Below, piece after piece: positions 17,525 through 25,292 of a stretch of 64,000 nucleotides of DNA. Each line of letters starts with the position of its first letter. Within the stretch, counting starts at the first letter, position 1. Source of the DNA: Nocardioides luteus (GTDB taxonomy: Bacteria > Actinomycetota > Actinomycetes > Propionibacteriales > Nocardioidaceae); NCBI RefSeq assembly GCF_014648595.1, contig NZ_BMRK01000003.1:106246-170245 (forward strand). The letters run 5' to 3'. The notes beneath the pieces were generated by a model. The model was not told where the DNA came from. It saw only the letters and a program-made list of their open reading frames with translations, and did no database searches. The position numbers and the translations under genes are program-made.

Positions 17525-18481
17525 TCAGCCGAGCCCGAGGTCGGTCTTGATCTCCAGCAGCCGCCGCAGCGCCTGGTCACGGCGGGCGACCAGCTCCTCG
17601 GCGGGGGTCCCGTCGAGCTCGTCGCCGACCCCCTCGACCAGTCTCTCGGTCAGCTCGGGGGTGAGCTCGGGGTGGCCCAGGTCGTCCCACCACTCGACCA
17701 TGGGCGGGCCGAGGTGCTCGAGCACGTGCCCGAGGCCGCCCGGTCCGCCGGAGAGGTGCTGGGTCGCGAACGGGCCGAGCAGCGACCAGCGCAGCCCCGG
17801 GCCGTCGGAGATGGCGGTGTCGATGTCGGCGACGGAGACGATGCCCTCGTCGACGAGGTGGTAGGCCTCGCGCCACAGCGCCGCCTGGAGCCGGTTGGCC
17901 ACGTGGCCGGGCACCTCGCGGCGGATGTGGATCGGCCGTTTGCCGAGGTGGCGCAGGGTCTCCAGGGCCGCCTCGACGGCCTCCGGCGACGTCGCCGAGC
18001 CACCGACGACCTCGACCAGCGGCATCAGCTGCGGCGGGTTGAACGGGTGGGCGACCAGAACCCGCTCGGGGTGTCGGGTGCAGGCGTCCTGGAACGTGCT
18101 CGGCATCAGGCCCGAGGAGCTGCTGGTGAGCAGTACGTCGGGGGCGGCTGCGGCGTCGAGCGCGGCGAAGATCTCGCGCTTGACCTCCAGCCGCTCCGGG
18201 CCGCTCTCGAGCACCAGGTCGGCGGTGGTGCCGAGCTCGTCGAGGCTCTCGGCGAAGCGAAGCGCTCCGGAGGACTGTGTCGGTCTCGACACGCTCGGCC
18301 GCAGGCGGCCTCCCGGCTCGACCAGCGGGGCGACCTGCGCGCGCAGCCGCTCCTCGGCGCCCTCGGCCGGGTCCCAGGCGACGACGTCGAGCCCGTGCTC
18401 GAGCCCGAGGGCCACCCAGCTGACGCCGATCGCGCCGGTGCCGACGACGCCGAGCGTACGGACGTCCTCACCGCTCCTCAT
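17525..18481 (-). CDS. 3-hydroxyacyl-CoA / L-carnitine dehydrogenase-family protein
   Basis: This 318-residue NAD-dependent enzyme has the Rossmann motif GVVGTGAIGVSW, ESGPERLEVKREIF, SSSSGLMPS and VLVAHPFNPPQLMPLVEVVGG, which carries the conserved catalytic His. A C-terminal helical domain has GPGLRWSLLGPFATQHLSGG. The single-domain layout and the ending resemble L-carnitine 3-dehydrogenase and related enzymes as much as FadB-type dehydrogenases. A 3-keto product would suit the acetoacetyl-CoA synthetase encoded just upstream with a 4-bp overlap. Residues about 53-72 (PLVEPGGRLRPSVSRPTQSS) come from a palindromic repeat in the gene and look like an inserted loop. Confidence 0.85.
   Translation of the reverse strand: MRSGEDVRTLGVVGTGAIGVSWVALGLEHGLDVVAWDPAEGAEERLRAQVAPLVEPGGRLRPSVSRPTQSSGALRFAESLDELGTTADLVLESGPERLEVKREIFAALDAAAAPDVLLTSSSSGLMPSTFQDACTRHPERVLVAHPFNPPQLMPLVEVVGGSATSPEAVEAALETLRHLGKRPIHIRREVPGHVANRLQAALWREAYHLVDEGIVSVADIDTAISDGPGLRWSLLGPFATQHLSGGPGGLGHVLEHLGPPMVEWWDDLGHPELTPELTERLVEGVGDELDGTPAEELVARRDQALRRLLEIKTDLGLG
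18280..18329. repeat. REP-like element inside the dehydrogenase gene
   Basis: GGTCTCGACACGCTCGG and, further on, GGCTCGACCA are the two ends of a palindromic element of the same family as those at 758, 39991 and 59363. It lies in frame and encodes a Pro/Arg/Ser-rich loop in the nucleotide-binding domain. Confidence 0.55.
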
Positions 18482-20493
18482 GACCTGCTCCTCGTGGTGG
18501 TGGTGCCGTCCGCCGCGCGCGAGTGGGCCAGCGCGACGAACGGGTCCAGGGCTGCCGGGTCGGCGAGCGCGTCCTTGCTGGCGACGTCCTCGGGACGTAC
18601 GCCCTGCAGGATCCGCTTGGCCGGCAGCTCGAGCTTCTTGCCGGTGAGGTTGCGCGGCACCGCCGGCACCTCGATCACCCGGTCGGGGACGTGTCGTGGG
18701 GAGAGCGCCGAGCGCAGCGCGCCGGTCAGGCGGGACCGCAACTGGTCGTCGAGGTGGGTGCCCTCGTCGGTGACGACGAAGAGCAGCAGCTCGCCGTTGC
18801 CGCCGTCGGGGTCCTCGAGATGGACGACCAGCGAGTCGGCGACACCGTCCACCTCCTCGGCGACGCGGTAGAACTCGGCGGTGCCGAGGCGTACGCCACC
18901 GCGGTTGAGGGTCGCGTCGGAACGGCCGGCGACGTGGCAGCTGCCGTTGTCGTGGAAGAGGATCCAGTCGCCGTGGCGCCAGACGCCGGGATAGTGGTCG
19001 AAGTAGGCGCTGCGGTAGCGGGAGCCGTCCTCGTCGCCCCAGAAGCCGACCGGCATCGAGGGCATCGGCGAGGTGATGACCAGCTCGCCGAGCTCGCCGG
19101 TCACCGGGTTGCCCGACTCGTCGAAGGCGTGCGCGTCCACGCCGAGGCAGCGACCGGAGATCTCGCCGGCGTAGACCGGGAGCAGCGGGTTGTTCTGCAC
19201 GATGCCGGAGCAGACGTCGGTGCCGCCGCTGCCGACGTTGATCTGCGCGCCCGGGAGCTGGTCGCGCAGCCAGGCGTAGCCCTCCGGCGGGAGCGGCGCC
19301 CCGGCCGAGCCGAGGACGCGAACCCGCAGGTCACCGGCGTCTCGGAGGTCGATCCCCTCCTTGCGGCAGGCCATCACGAAGCCAGGGCTGGCGCCCATGA
19401 TCGTGGCACCGGTCTCGGCCGCGAGCCGCCACTGCCAGGCGATGTCGGGGTGCATCGGGTTGCCGTCGACCATGACGATCGAGGAGCGCACCAGGAGCGA
19501 GGAGACCAGCGCGTTCCACATCATCCAGGCGGTCGTGGAGAACCAGAGCATCCGGTCCTCGGGTCCCATGTCCCACGACAGCGCGTGGTTCTTGAGGTGC
19601 TCGAGGAGGATGCCGCCGTGGCCGTGGACGATCGCCTTCGGCCGGCCGGTGGTGCCGGAGGAGAAGAGCACCACCAGCGGGTGGTCGAACGGCACCGGCT
19701 CGAAGGCGAGCTCGGCCTCGTCGTCCTGGGCCAGCAGGGTGGTCCACGAGAGCGCGTCGTCGACCCGGTGGTCGCCGTACTCGACGTCGACCATGTGGCG
19801 TACCGAGGGCAGCTCGGCGCGGATCTCGGCCACCTGGGCCCGCCGGTCGATGTCCTTGGTGCCGTAACGGTAGCCGCCCGCGACCAGCAGCACGACCGGC
19901 TCGATCTGGGCGAAGCGGTCGATCACGCTGCGCGGCCCGAACTCGCTGGCGCAGCTCGCCCAGGTCGCTCCCAGGCTGGCGGTGGCGAGGTAGGCGATCA
20001 GGGCCTCGGGGATGTTGGGGAGGTAGCCGGCGACGCGGTCGCCGCGGCGTACGCCCAGCTTCTGGAGGGCGGCGCGGGTGCGGGCCACCTGGTCGCGCAG
20101 GTCGGCGAAGGTCAGCTCGAGGTCGTCGCGGGTCTGCGAGCGACCGATCACGGCGACCCGGTCGAGGTCCTCGTCGGTGCCGACCGCGTGCTCGGCGTAG
20201 TTGAGGGTCGCGCCTGGGAACCAGCGCGTGCCGGGCATCTCGCGGGAGGCGAGGACGGTGTCGTACGCAGCGTGCGACCGCACCCCGAAGAACTCCCACA
20301 CCGCCGACCAGAAGCCGTCGAGGTCGCTCACCGACCAGTGCCACAGCTCCTCGTGGGTGGTCATCTCCAGGCCGCGCTCGCGGCCGAGCCAGGCCAGGAG
20401 CTCGCCGACCCGGGAGGTGGAGAGGACGTCGGCGGGCGGGGTCCAGACGACGTCGCCCTGGTCGATCTCCGGGGTCTGCCAGGTGGTGCTCAC
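18478..20493 (-). CDS. Acetoacetyl-CoA synthetase
   Basis: This is read from GTG 20493, which overlaps the enoyl-CoA hydratase stop, giving 671 residues, the normal size of the family. The N-terminal ACAS region FWSAVWEFFGVRSHAAYDTVLASREMPGTRWFPGATLNYAEH is characteristic. The ANL motifs VVLFSSGTTGRPKAIVHGHGG and TTAWMMWNALVSSLL follow, and NLTGKKLELPAKRIL carries the catalytic lysine. It converts acetoacetate, ATP and CoA to acetoacetyl-CoA in the cytoplasm. Together with the dehydrogenase and hydratase this suggests the operon yields a beta-keto acid. Confidence 0.93.
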   Translation of the reverse strand: MSTTWQTPEIDQGDVVWTPPADVLSTSRVGELLAWLGRERGLEMTTHEELWHWSVSDLDGFWSAVWEFFGVRSHAAYDTVLASREMPGTRWFPGATLNYAEHAVGTDEDLDRVAVIGRSQTRDDLELTFADLRDQVARTRAALQKLGVRRGDRVAGYLPNIPEALIAYLATASLGATWASCASEFGPRSVIDRFAQIEPVVLLVAGGYRYGTKDIDRRAQVAEIRAELPSVRHMVDVEYGDHRVDDALSWTTLLAQDDEAELAFEPVPFDHPLVVLFSSGTTGRPKAIVHGHGGILLEHLKNHALSWDMGPEDRMLWFSTTAWMMWNALVSSLLVRSSIVMVDGNPMHPDIAWQWRLAAETGATIMGASPGFVMACRKEGIDLRDAGDLRVRVLGSAGAPLPPEGYAWLRDQLPGAQINVGSGGTDVCSGIVQNNPLLPVYAGEISGRCLGVDAHAFDESGNPVTGELGELVITSPMPSMPVGFWGDEDGSRYRSAYFDHYPGVWRHGDWILFHDNGSCHVAGRSDATLNRGGVRLGTAEFYRVAEEVDGVADSLVVHLEDPDGGNGELLLFVVTDEGTHLDDQLRSRLTGALRSALSPRHVPDRVIEVPAVPRNLTGKKLELPAKRILQGVRPEDVASKDALADPAALDPFVALAHSRAADGTTTTRSRS

Positions 20494-21275
20494 TCGTCGG
20501 TCACCTTCTTCGCGCGGCCGTCGAGGAAGTCCCGCATCCGCCCCTTGGCGTCGTCGGTGCCCTGGGCGATCGCGGCCATCAGCGACTCCATCAGGAAGCC
20601 GTCGCGGGGGTTGGCCTCGGCGATGCGCGGCAGCGCCTGCACCACGGCGAAGTTGGTCTGCGGCGCGTTTTGCGCGATCCGGCCGGCGAGCTCGAGGGCG
20701 GCCTTGCGGCCGGTGCCGTCGGCCACGGCGTACTGGCTCAGGCCGAGCGCCAGCCCCTCCTGCGCGTCGTAGCGGCGGCCGGTCAGCATCATGTCGGCCA
20801 TCCGGGAGACCCCGATGAGCCGCGGGACGCGCACCGAGGCGCCGCCGCCGACGAAGAGGCCGCGCTGCCCCTCGGGCAGGGCGTAGAAGGTGGACTCCTC
20901 CGCGACCCGGATGTGCGCGGCGGCGGCCAGCTCCAGACCGCCGCCGACCACGGCTCCCTTCAGCGCCGCGACCACCGGCACCGGTCCGAGCTCGATCTTC
21001 TCGAAGACCCGGTGCCACATCCGCGAGTGGGTCACCCCGGCGAGGGTGTCGCGCTCGGTCATCTCGGCCAGGTCGAGCCCGGCGCTGAAGTGGTCGCCGT
21101 CCGCGTCGATCACGACCGCGCGTACGTCCGGCTCGAGGCCGTCGAAGAACCGCTCGATCCCGAGCACCGCCTCGTCGCTGAGCGCGTTCCGCTTCGCGGG
21201 ACGGGCGAGGGTCAGCACCGCGACGTCGTCGATGCGCTCTGCCCGCAGGGCATCGGGCAGGGGGGTTCCGAGCAT
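20490..21275 (-). CDS. Enoyl-CoA hydratase/isomerase family protein
   Basis: ATG 21275 is preceded by GAGGAG and gives 261 residues. Crotonase motifs are present: NALSDEAVLGIERFF, then the oxyanion-hole region DGDHFSAGLDLAEM and VVAALKGAVVGGGLELAAAAHIRVA. In the second active-site region the sequence reads FYALPEGQRGLFVGGGASVR. It adds water to, or rearranges, an enoyl-CoA. It is the first gene of the operon hydratase, acetoacetyl-CoA synthetase, dehydrogenase, acyl-CoA synthetase, amidohydrolase, with a CAGGAATCCTG operator just upstream and a divergent MarR gene. Confidence 0.92.
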   Translation of the reverse strand: MLGTPLPDALRAERIDDVAVLTLARPAKRNALSDEAVLGIERFFDGLEPDVRAVVIDADGDHFSAGLDLAEMTERDTLAGVTHSRMWHRVFEKIELGPVPVVAALKGAVVGGGLELAAAAHIRVAEESTFYALPEGQRGLFVGGGASVRVPRLIGVSRMADMMLTGRRYDAQEGLALGLSQYAVADGTGRKAALELAGRIAQNAPQTNFAVVQALPRIAEANPRDGFLMESLMAAIAQGTDDAKGRMRDFLDGRAKKVTDE

Positions 21276-21295
21276 GATGAACTCCTCATGATTGA

Positions 21296-21306
21296 CAGGA
21301 ATCCTG
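21296..21306. promoter_or_regulatory. CAGGAATCCTG operator between enoyl-CoA hydratase and MarR genes
   Basis: This perfect palindrome (apart from its central base) lies 20 bp upstream of the hydratase start and 55 bp upstream of the divergent MarR start. It matches the elements at 4066, 4082, 8642 and 8731. Binding by one of the two MarR proteins would give coordinated and possibly autoregulated control. Confidence 0.7.
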
Positions 21307-21360
21307 ATAATCTCAGACATCTGCCCCGCTCGCAAGCGCTCGCGATGCTTGAATGACCGC

Positions 21361-21780
21361 ATGACCGACGCACCCCTGCTGCTCTACGTCGTCAAACAGC
21401 TCGAGCTCGCCACGCGAGCACGCCTGGACGCCGTACTGAAGGAATCAGGGGTCACCGCCCTGCAGTACACGGCGCTCTCGGTGCTCGAGCGGCGCCCCAC
21501 GATGAGCGCCGCCGACCTCGCCCGCGCCTCGTTCGTACGCGCCCAGTCGGCCGCCGACCTCATCGGCGCCCTCGAGCGCCGCGGCCTCATCGAGCGCCGC
21601 ACCGACCCCGACAACCGCCGCCGGATGCTGATCAGCCTCACCCCCGAGGGCCGCGCCTTCCTCGACACCTACGACCCGCGCGTCGAGGAGCTCGAGGAGC
21701 AGATGCTCGCCGACCTCGGCCCCGAGGACCGGGACGTCTTCCGTACGTTGCTGGACACCGCCCGCCGCGCCCTGTCCTGA
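21361..21780 (+). CDS. MarR-family transcriptional regulator
   Basis: This is 139 residues from ATG 21361 (MTDAPLLLYVVKQLELATRARLDAVLKE). The winged helix-turn-helix has VTALQYTALSVLERRPTMSAADLARASFVRAQSAADLIGALERRGLIERR and the wing DPDNRRRMLISLTPEG, with a C-terminal dimerisation helix. It is divergent from the five-gene CoA operon with a CAGGAATCCTG palindrome in between, the standard arrangement for a MarR repressor of a neighbouring catabolic operon. It is a second candidate, besides the gene at 4163-4714, for the factor that binds all five palindromes. Confidence 0.92.
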   Translation: MTDAPLLLYVVKQLELATRARLDAVLKESGVTALQYTALSVLERRPTMSAADLARASFVRAQSAADLIGALERRGLIERRTDPDNRRRMLISLTPEGRAFLDTYDPRVEELEEQMLADLGPEDRDVFRTLLDTARRALS

Positions 21781-21785
21781 CCGCC

Positions 21786-21999
21786 GACTCGGCGCAACTG
21801 CCCCACCAGAACACCCCGAGTCGGCGCAACTGCCCCAGAAAAACACGCCGAGTCGGCGCAACTGCCTCACCAGAACACGTCGAGTCGGCGCAACTGCCCC
21901 ACATCGCGTCGACACTGGGGCAGATGCGCCGACTCAGCGCTCTGAGCCGGGGCAGATGCGCCGACTCAACGCTCCAAACCGGGGCAGATGCGCCGACTC
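21786..21999. repeat. Seven-copy array of a 19-bp element, four direct and three inverted, 32-bp period
   Basis: Four copies of GAGTCGGCGCAACTGCCCC start at 21786, 21818, 21850 and 21882, with small variations. Three copies of GGGGCAGATGCGCCGACTC, its near reverse complement, start at 21917, 21949 and 21981. Adjacent copies are 32 bp apart (35 across the centre), with 13-bp spacers that are themselves similar. The array fills the space between the convergent MarR and enoyl-CoA hydratase genes. The RNA could fold into one very large hairpin, so it may also terminate both genes. Confidence 0.9.
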
Positions 22000-22031
22000 G
22001 CGGAGGGCTTGGACGTCAGCCCCGAAGGCGG

Positions 22032-22811
22032 TCAGTCGGTCTCGAACGACCCGTGACGACCCGCCCCACCGGCGAACCGGGTCGCACCCGCGACGGTGTC
22101 GGCGGTGACCGAGACCGCGCCGTGGGCGTACTCGGCCGCCAGAGCGTCCTGCTCGCTGAGCCCCTCCTGCTCTAGGACGGAGAGGCGGTCGTGGCGCATG
22201 CAGGTCTGCGGGAAGGCGGCGAGCTGGCCGGCGAGCCCCTGCGCCACGGCGAGGGCCTGACCGGGTGGGACGACGCGGTTGGCCAGGCCCATGCGCTGGG
22301 CCTCCTCGGCACCGACGGGGCGGCCGGTGAGGATCATGTCCATCGCGTTGCTGGTGCCGATCAGGCGGGGCAGTCGGACGGTGCCGCCGTCGATGAGGGG
22401 TACGCCCCAGCGCCGGCAGAACACGCCGAAGACCGCGTCCTCCTCCATCACGCGCAGGTCGGCCCAGACCGCGAGCTCGAGTCCGCCGGCGACCGCGTGA
22501 CCGGCGACGGCCGCGATGACGGGCTTGCTCAGGCGCATCCGAGTGGGGCCCATCGGGCCGTGGCCGTCAGGCTCGAAGCGGTTGGGGTCACCGCTCGCGA
22601 CCGCCTTGAGATCGGCGCCCGCGCAGAAGTCGCCGCCCTCGCCGTGCAGCACCGCGACAGCGGCGTCGGGGTCGGCGTCGAACTCCTCGAAGGCAGCCAC
22701 CAGGGCTTCGGCCGTCGCCCGGTCGACGGCGTTGCGTACCTCTGGACGGTTGATCCGGATCGTGGTGACCGGGCCGTCCTTGGTGACGACGACCGACGCG
22801 TCCGCGGTCAT
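22032..22811 (-). CDS. Enoyl-CoA hydratase (crotonase) family protein
   Basis: This is 259 residues from ATG 22811, overlapping the acyl-CoA dehydrogenase stop (ATGA). Crotonase landmarks: INRPEVRNAVDRATAEAL, the oxyanion loop EGGDFCAGADLKAV, KPVIAAVAGHAVAGGLELAVWADLRV, and GVFCRRWGVPLIDGGTVRLPRLIG, where the usual second-site acidic residue region is Cys/Arg-rich. It probably hydrates the enoyl-CoA made by its partner dehydrogenase. It ends at the edge of the seven-copy repeat array. Confidence 0.9.
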   Translation of the reverse strand: MTADASVVVTKDGPVTTIRINRPEVRNAVDRATAEALVAAFEEFDADPDAAVAVLHGEGGDFCAGADLKAVASGDPNRFEPDGHGPMGPTRMRLSKPVIAAVAGHAVAGGLELAVWADLRVMEEDAVFGVFCRRWGVPLIDGGTVRLPRLIGTSNAMDMILTGRPVGAEEAQRMGLANRVVPPGQALAVAQGLAGQLAAFPQTCMRHDRLSVLEQEGLSEQDALAAEYAHGAVSVTADTVAGATRFAGGAGRHGSFETD

Positions 22812-24451
22812 GCCGGGAGGGCGCGCTCGAGGATCGCGGAGACGTCGCCACGTGGCGAGAGCGTGCCGAAGGCGCCGCCCCAGTCGCGGCCGAGCCGCGA
22901 GGAGCAGAACGCGTCGGCGACGGCGTCGGGCGCGTGCCGGACGAGCTGCGACCCCTGGAAGACGAGGGCCATCTGCTCGACGATCCGGCGGGCCCGGAAC
23001 TCGAGGTCGTCGAAGGAGGTGAACTCCTTCTTCAGCCGGTCGAGCGCTGCGTCGTAGCGGGTGTCGGCGCCGGCGGCGAGCTCCGCCTCGGCCATGAAGG
23101 CGTCGAGGGTGTGCGGCTCCTTGGCCAGCGCCCGCAGGGCGTCGAGCGCGGCGACGTTGCCGGAGCCCTCCCAGATGGAGAGCAGCGGCATCTCGCGGTA
23201 GATGCGAGCGATGTCGAAGTCCTCGATGTAGCCGTTGCCGCCCAGGCACTCGAGCGCCTCGTTGACCATCTGGGGCGCGCGCTTGCAGACGTAGTACTTG
23301 GTGACCGCGAGCGCGATCCGGCGCAGCGCGGCCTCGCCCTCGTCGCCGCGGATCGCCCGGTCGTTGGCACCCGCCAGCCGCATCATCGCGGTCGTGGCCG
23401 CCTCCGACTCGACCTGCAGATCGGCGAGCACGTTGCGCATCGCCGGCTGGTCGGTGAGCAGCTTGCCGAACGCGGAGCGGTGCGAGGCGTGGTGGCTGGC
23501 CATCGTGAGGGCGTTGCGCATGCCGGCCGCGGAGCCGATCACGCAGTCCAGACGGGTCATGTTGACCATCTCGACGATGGTGCGCACCCCGCGGCCCTCC
23601 TCCCCCACGAGCCAGCCGACGGCGGCGTCGTACTCGATCTCGGAGGAGGCGTTGGAGCGGTTGCCGAGCTTGTCCTTCAGCCGCATGAAGCGCATCGCGT
23701 TGCGCTCTCCGCCAGGCAGCACGCGCGGGACGAGGAAGCAGGAGATCCCGGCGGAGGTCTGCGCGAGGGTGAGGAACATGTCGCTCATCGGCGCGCTGGT
23801 GAACCACTTGTGGCCGCGCAGGACATAGGTGCCGTCAGCCTGCTCGGTCGCGGTCGTCGTGTTCGCGCGCACGTCGGAGCCGCCCTGCTTCTCGGTCATC
23901 GACATCCCGGCGATGAGTCCGCGCTTGGTCTCGGGGTCACGGATCCCGAAGTCGTACGCACGGGCCGTCAGCAGCGGCTCGAACCGCGCGGCGAGCTCGG
24001 GGTTGGCGCGCAGCGCCGGCACGACGGCGTAGGTCATCGAGACCGGGCAGCCGTGGCCGGCGTCGACATTCCAGGCGTAGAACTTCGCCGCGCGGGCGAC
24101 GTGGGCGCCGGGGCGGTCGTCGGCCCAGGGAGCCGCGTGCAGCCCGTGCTCGACGGCGGTCGTCATCAGCTGGTGGTACGCCGGGACGTACTCGACCTCG
24201 TCGACCCGGTGTCCGTAGCGGTCGTGAGTGTGCAGACGCGGCGGCACCCGCTCGGCGAGCCGGCCCCACTCCTGCGCCTCGGCGGTGCCGGCGAGGCGGC
24301 CCAGCTCGTCGATCTCCGGCAGCGCCCACGCCGCACCTTCGCGCTCGACGCCCTCACGCAGCGCCGCGTCGTCGGCGGTGCTGTGGCCCTCCAGGGGCGG
24401 CACCTGGTTGGTGACCTCGTGGGTGGAGTAGGGCTCGGGAGCGCTGGTCAT
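22808..24451 (-). CDS. AidB-like acyl-CoA dehydrogenase
   Basis: From ATG 24451 (MTSAPEPYSTHEVTNQVPPLEG) this is 547 residues, the AidB length rather than the usual 380. The N-terminus 'THEVTNQVPPL' is the AidB signature. Other features are GMSMTEKQGGSDVRANTT (FAD/substrate loop), GHKWFTSAPMSDMFLTLAQT and ECLGGNGYIEDFDIARIYREMPLLSIWEGSGNV near the C-terminus. AidB proteins have weak isovaleryl-CoA dehydrogenase activity and, in E. coli, bind DNA. Here the coupling to a crotonase gene and the divergent PaaX regulator favour an acyl-CoA oxidation role. Confidence 0.92.
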   Translation of the reverse strand: MTSAPEPYSTHEVTNQVPPLEGHSTADDAALREGVEREGAAWALPEIDELGRLAGTAEAQEWGRLAERVPPRLHTHDRYGHRVDEVEYVPAYHQLMTTAVEHGLHAAPWADDRPGAHVARAAKFYAWNVDAGHGCPVSMTYAVVPALRANPELAARFEPLLTARAYDFGIRDPETKRGLIAGMSMTEKQGGSDVRANTTTATEQADGTYVLRGHKWFTSAPMSDMFLTLAQTSAGISCFLVPRVLPGGERNAMRFMRLKDKLGNRSNASSEIEYDAAVGWLVGEEGRGVRTIVEMVNMTRLDCVIGSAAGMRNALTMASHHASHRSAFGKLLTDQPAMRNVLADLQVESEAATTAMMRLAGANDRAIRGDEGEAALRRIALAVTKYYVCKRAPQMVNEALECLGGNGYIEDFDIARIYREMPLLSIWEGSGNVAALDALRALAKEPHTLDAFMAEAELAAGADTRYDAALDRLKKEFTSFDDLEFRARRIVEQMALVFQGSQLVRHAPDAVADAFCSSRLGRDWGGAFGTLSPRGDVSAILERALPA

Positions 24452-24472
24452 GGCTCCGATGTTACAGATATC

Positions 24473-24498
24473 GCAACAGTCGTGTCGATAGTTGTTGC
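24473..24498. promoter_or_regulatory. Candidate PaaX operator (GCAACA...TGTTGC)
   Basis: GCAACA (24473-24478) and TGTTGC (24493-24498) are perfect inverted half-sites 14 bp apart in the 63-bp gap between the divergent AidB-like and PaaX genes. Their position suits autoregulation and repression of the dehydrogenase/hydratase pair. The assignment is inferred only from symmetry and place. Confidence 0.5.
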
Positions 24499-24514
24499 AT
24501 GAGAGGATGCTCGC

Positions 24515-25237
24515 GTGGCTACCGCGCTCGACGACCTGGCTCCACTCTCGGCCCGCTCCGCGATCTTGAGCCTGCTGCTCGGCGCCCACCCGTCACCGCT
24601 GACCCCGGCCGACCTCGCCCGCGCCGGCCAGCTGCTCGACATCGCCCCCGCGACCGTGCGGGTCGCGGCCGCCCGCGCGGTCGCCGACGGCGACCTGTCG
24701 CGCGCCGAGGACGGCTATCGCCTCGGCGAGCGGCTCATCCAGCGCCAGGCGCACCAGGACGAGGCGGTGCACACCGCCGACAAGGCGTGGGACGGCTCCT
24801 GGGAGATGACCGTCGTCGTCGCGGCCGGGCGCCCGGGCCCCGAGCGGGCCGTCCTGCGTGACGCGCTCAAGTCCCACCGTCTCGCCGAGCTGCGCGAGGG
24901 CGTCTGGACCCGGCCGGCCAACCTGCGGCGACCGCGTTTCTCCGACCCGGTGCTCCAGACGTTCACGGCGACGCCGGAGCAGGATCCGGGCGAGCTGGCC
25001 GCCTCCCTGTGGGACCTGGCCGGATGGACGCGCGAGGCCGAGCACCTGCTCGAACGCCTCGACTCGACCACGCAGCCCGCGCTCCGGCTCGCCACCGCCG
25101 CCGCCATCGTGCGCCACATCGACGCCGACCCGCTCCTCCCTCCTGACCTCCGGCCCTCCAGGTGGCCGGCCGCAGAGCTGCGCGAGACGTACGACGCCTA
25201 TCAGCGTGAGCTGAGCGACCTCGTCACGCTTGCCTGA
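24515..25237 (+). CDS. PaaX-family transcriptional regulator
   Basis: This is 240 residues from GTG 24515. An N-terminal winged helix (ARSAILSLLLGAHPSPLTPADLARAGQLLDIAPATVRVAAARAVADGDLSRAEDGYRLGERL) is followed by the PaaX middle and C-terminal domains (AWDGSWEMTVV, LREGVWTRPANL, AYQRELSDLV). PaaX proteins repress phenylacetate or related CoA-dependent pathways and are released by the acyl-CoA. It is divergent from the AidB-like/hydratase pair, with an inverted repeat in between, so those two genes are its likely targets. No paa oxygenase genes are present. Confidence 0.9.
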   Translation: MATALDDLAPLSARSAILSLLLGAHPSPLTPADLARAGQLLDIAPATVRVAAARAVADGDLSRAEDGYRLGERLIQRQAHQDEAVHTADKAWDGSWEMTVVVAAGRPGPERAVLRDALKSHRLAELREGVWTRPANLRRPRFSDPVLQTFTATPEQDPGELAASLWDLAGWTREAEHLLERLDSTTQPALRLATAAAIVRHIDADPLLPPDLRPSRWPAAELRETYDAYQRELSDLVTLA

Positions 25238-25292
25238 AAGCCAGGGCGCTAGGACCGGCCCGACAGCCTCGTGGCCGGTAGGCTCCCTCGTC

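Noticed and set aside
17525-18481. Firm call of L-carnitine dehydrogenase
   Set aside because: Motifs fit the wider 3-hydroxyacyl-CoA dehydrogenase family as well, and BKACE and betainyl-CoA thioesterase genes are absent.
21786-21999. CRISPR-like array
   Set aside because: The spacers are 13 bp and resemble each other, the second half is inverted relative to the first, and no cas genes are near.
22808-24589. Longer acyl-CoA dehydrogenase starting at 24589
   Set aside because: The extra 46 residues overlap the divergent paaX gene and its promoter and lack homology-like sequence. The AidB-type N-terminus begins at ATG 24451.
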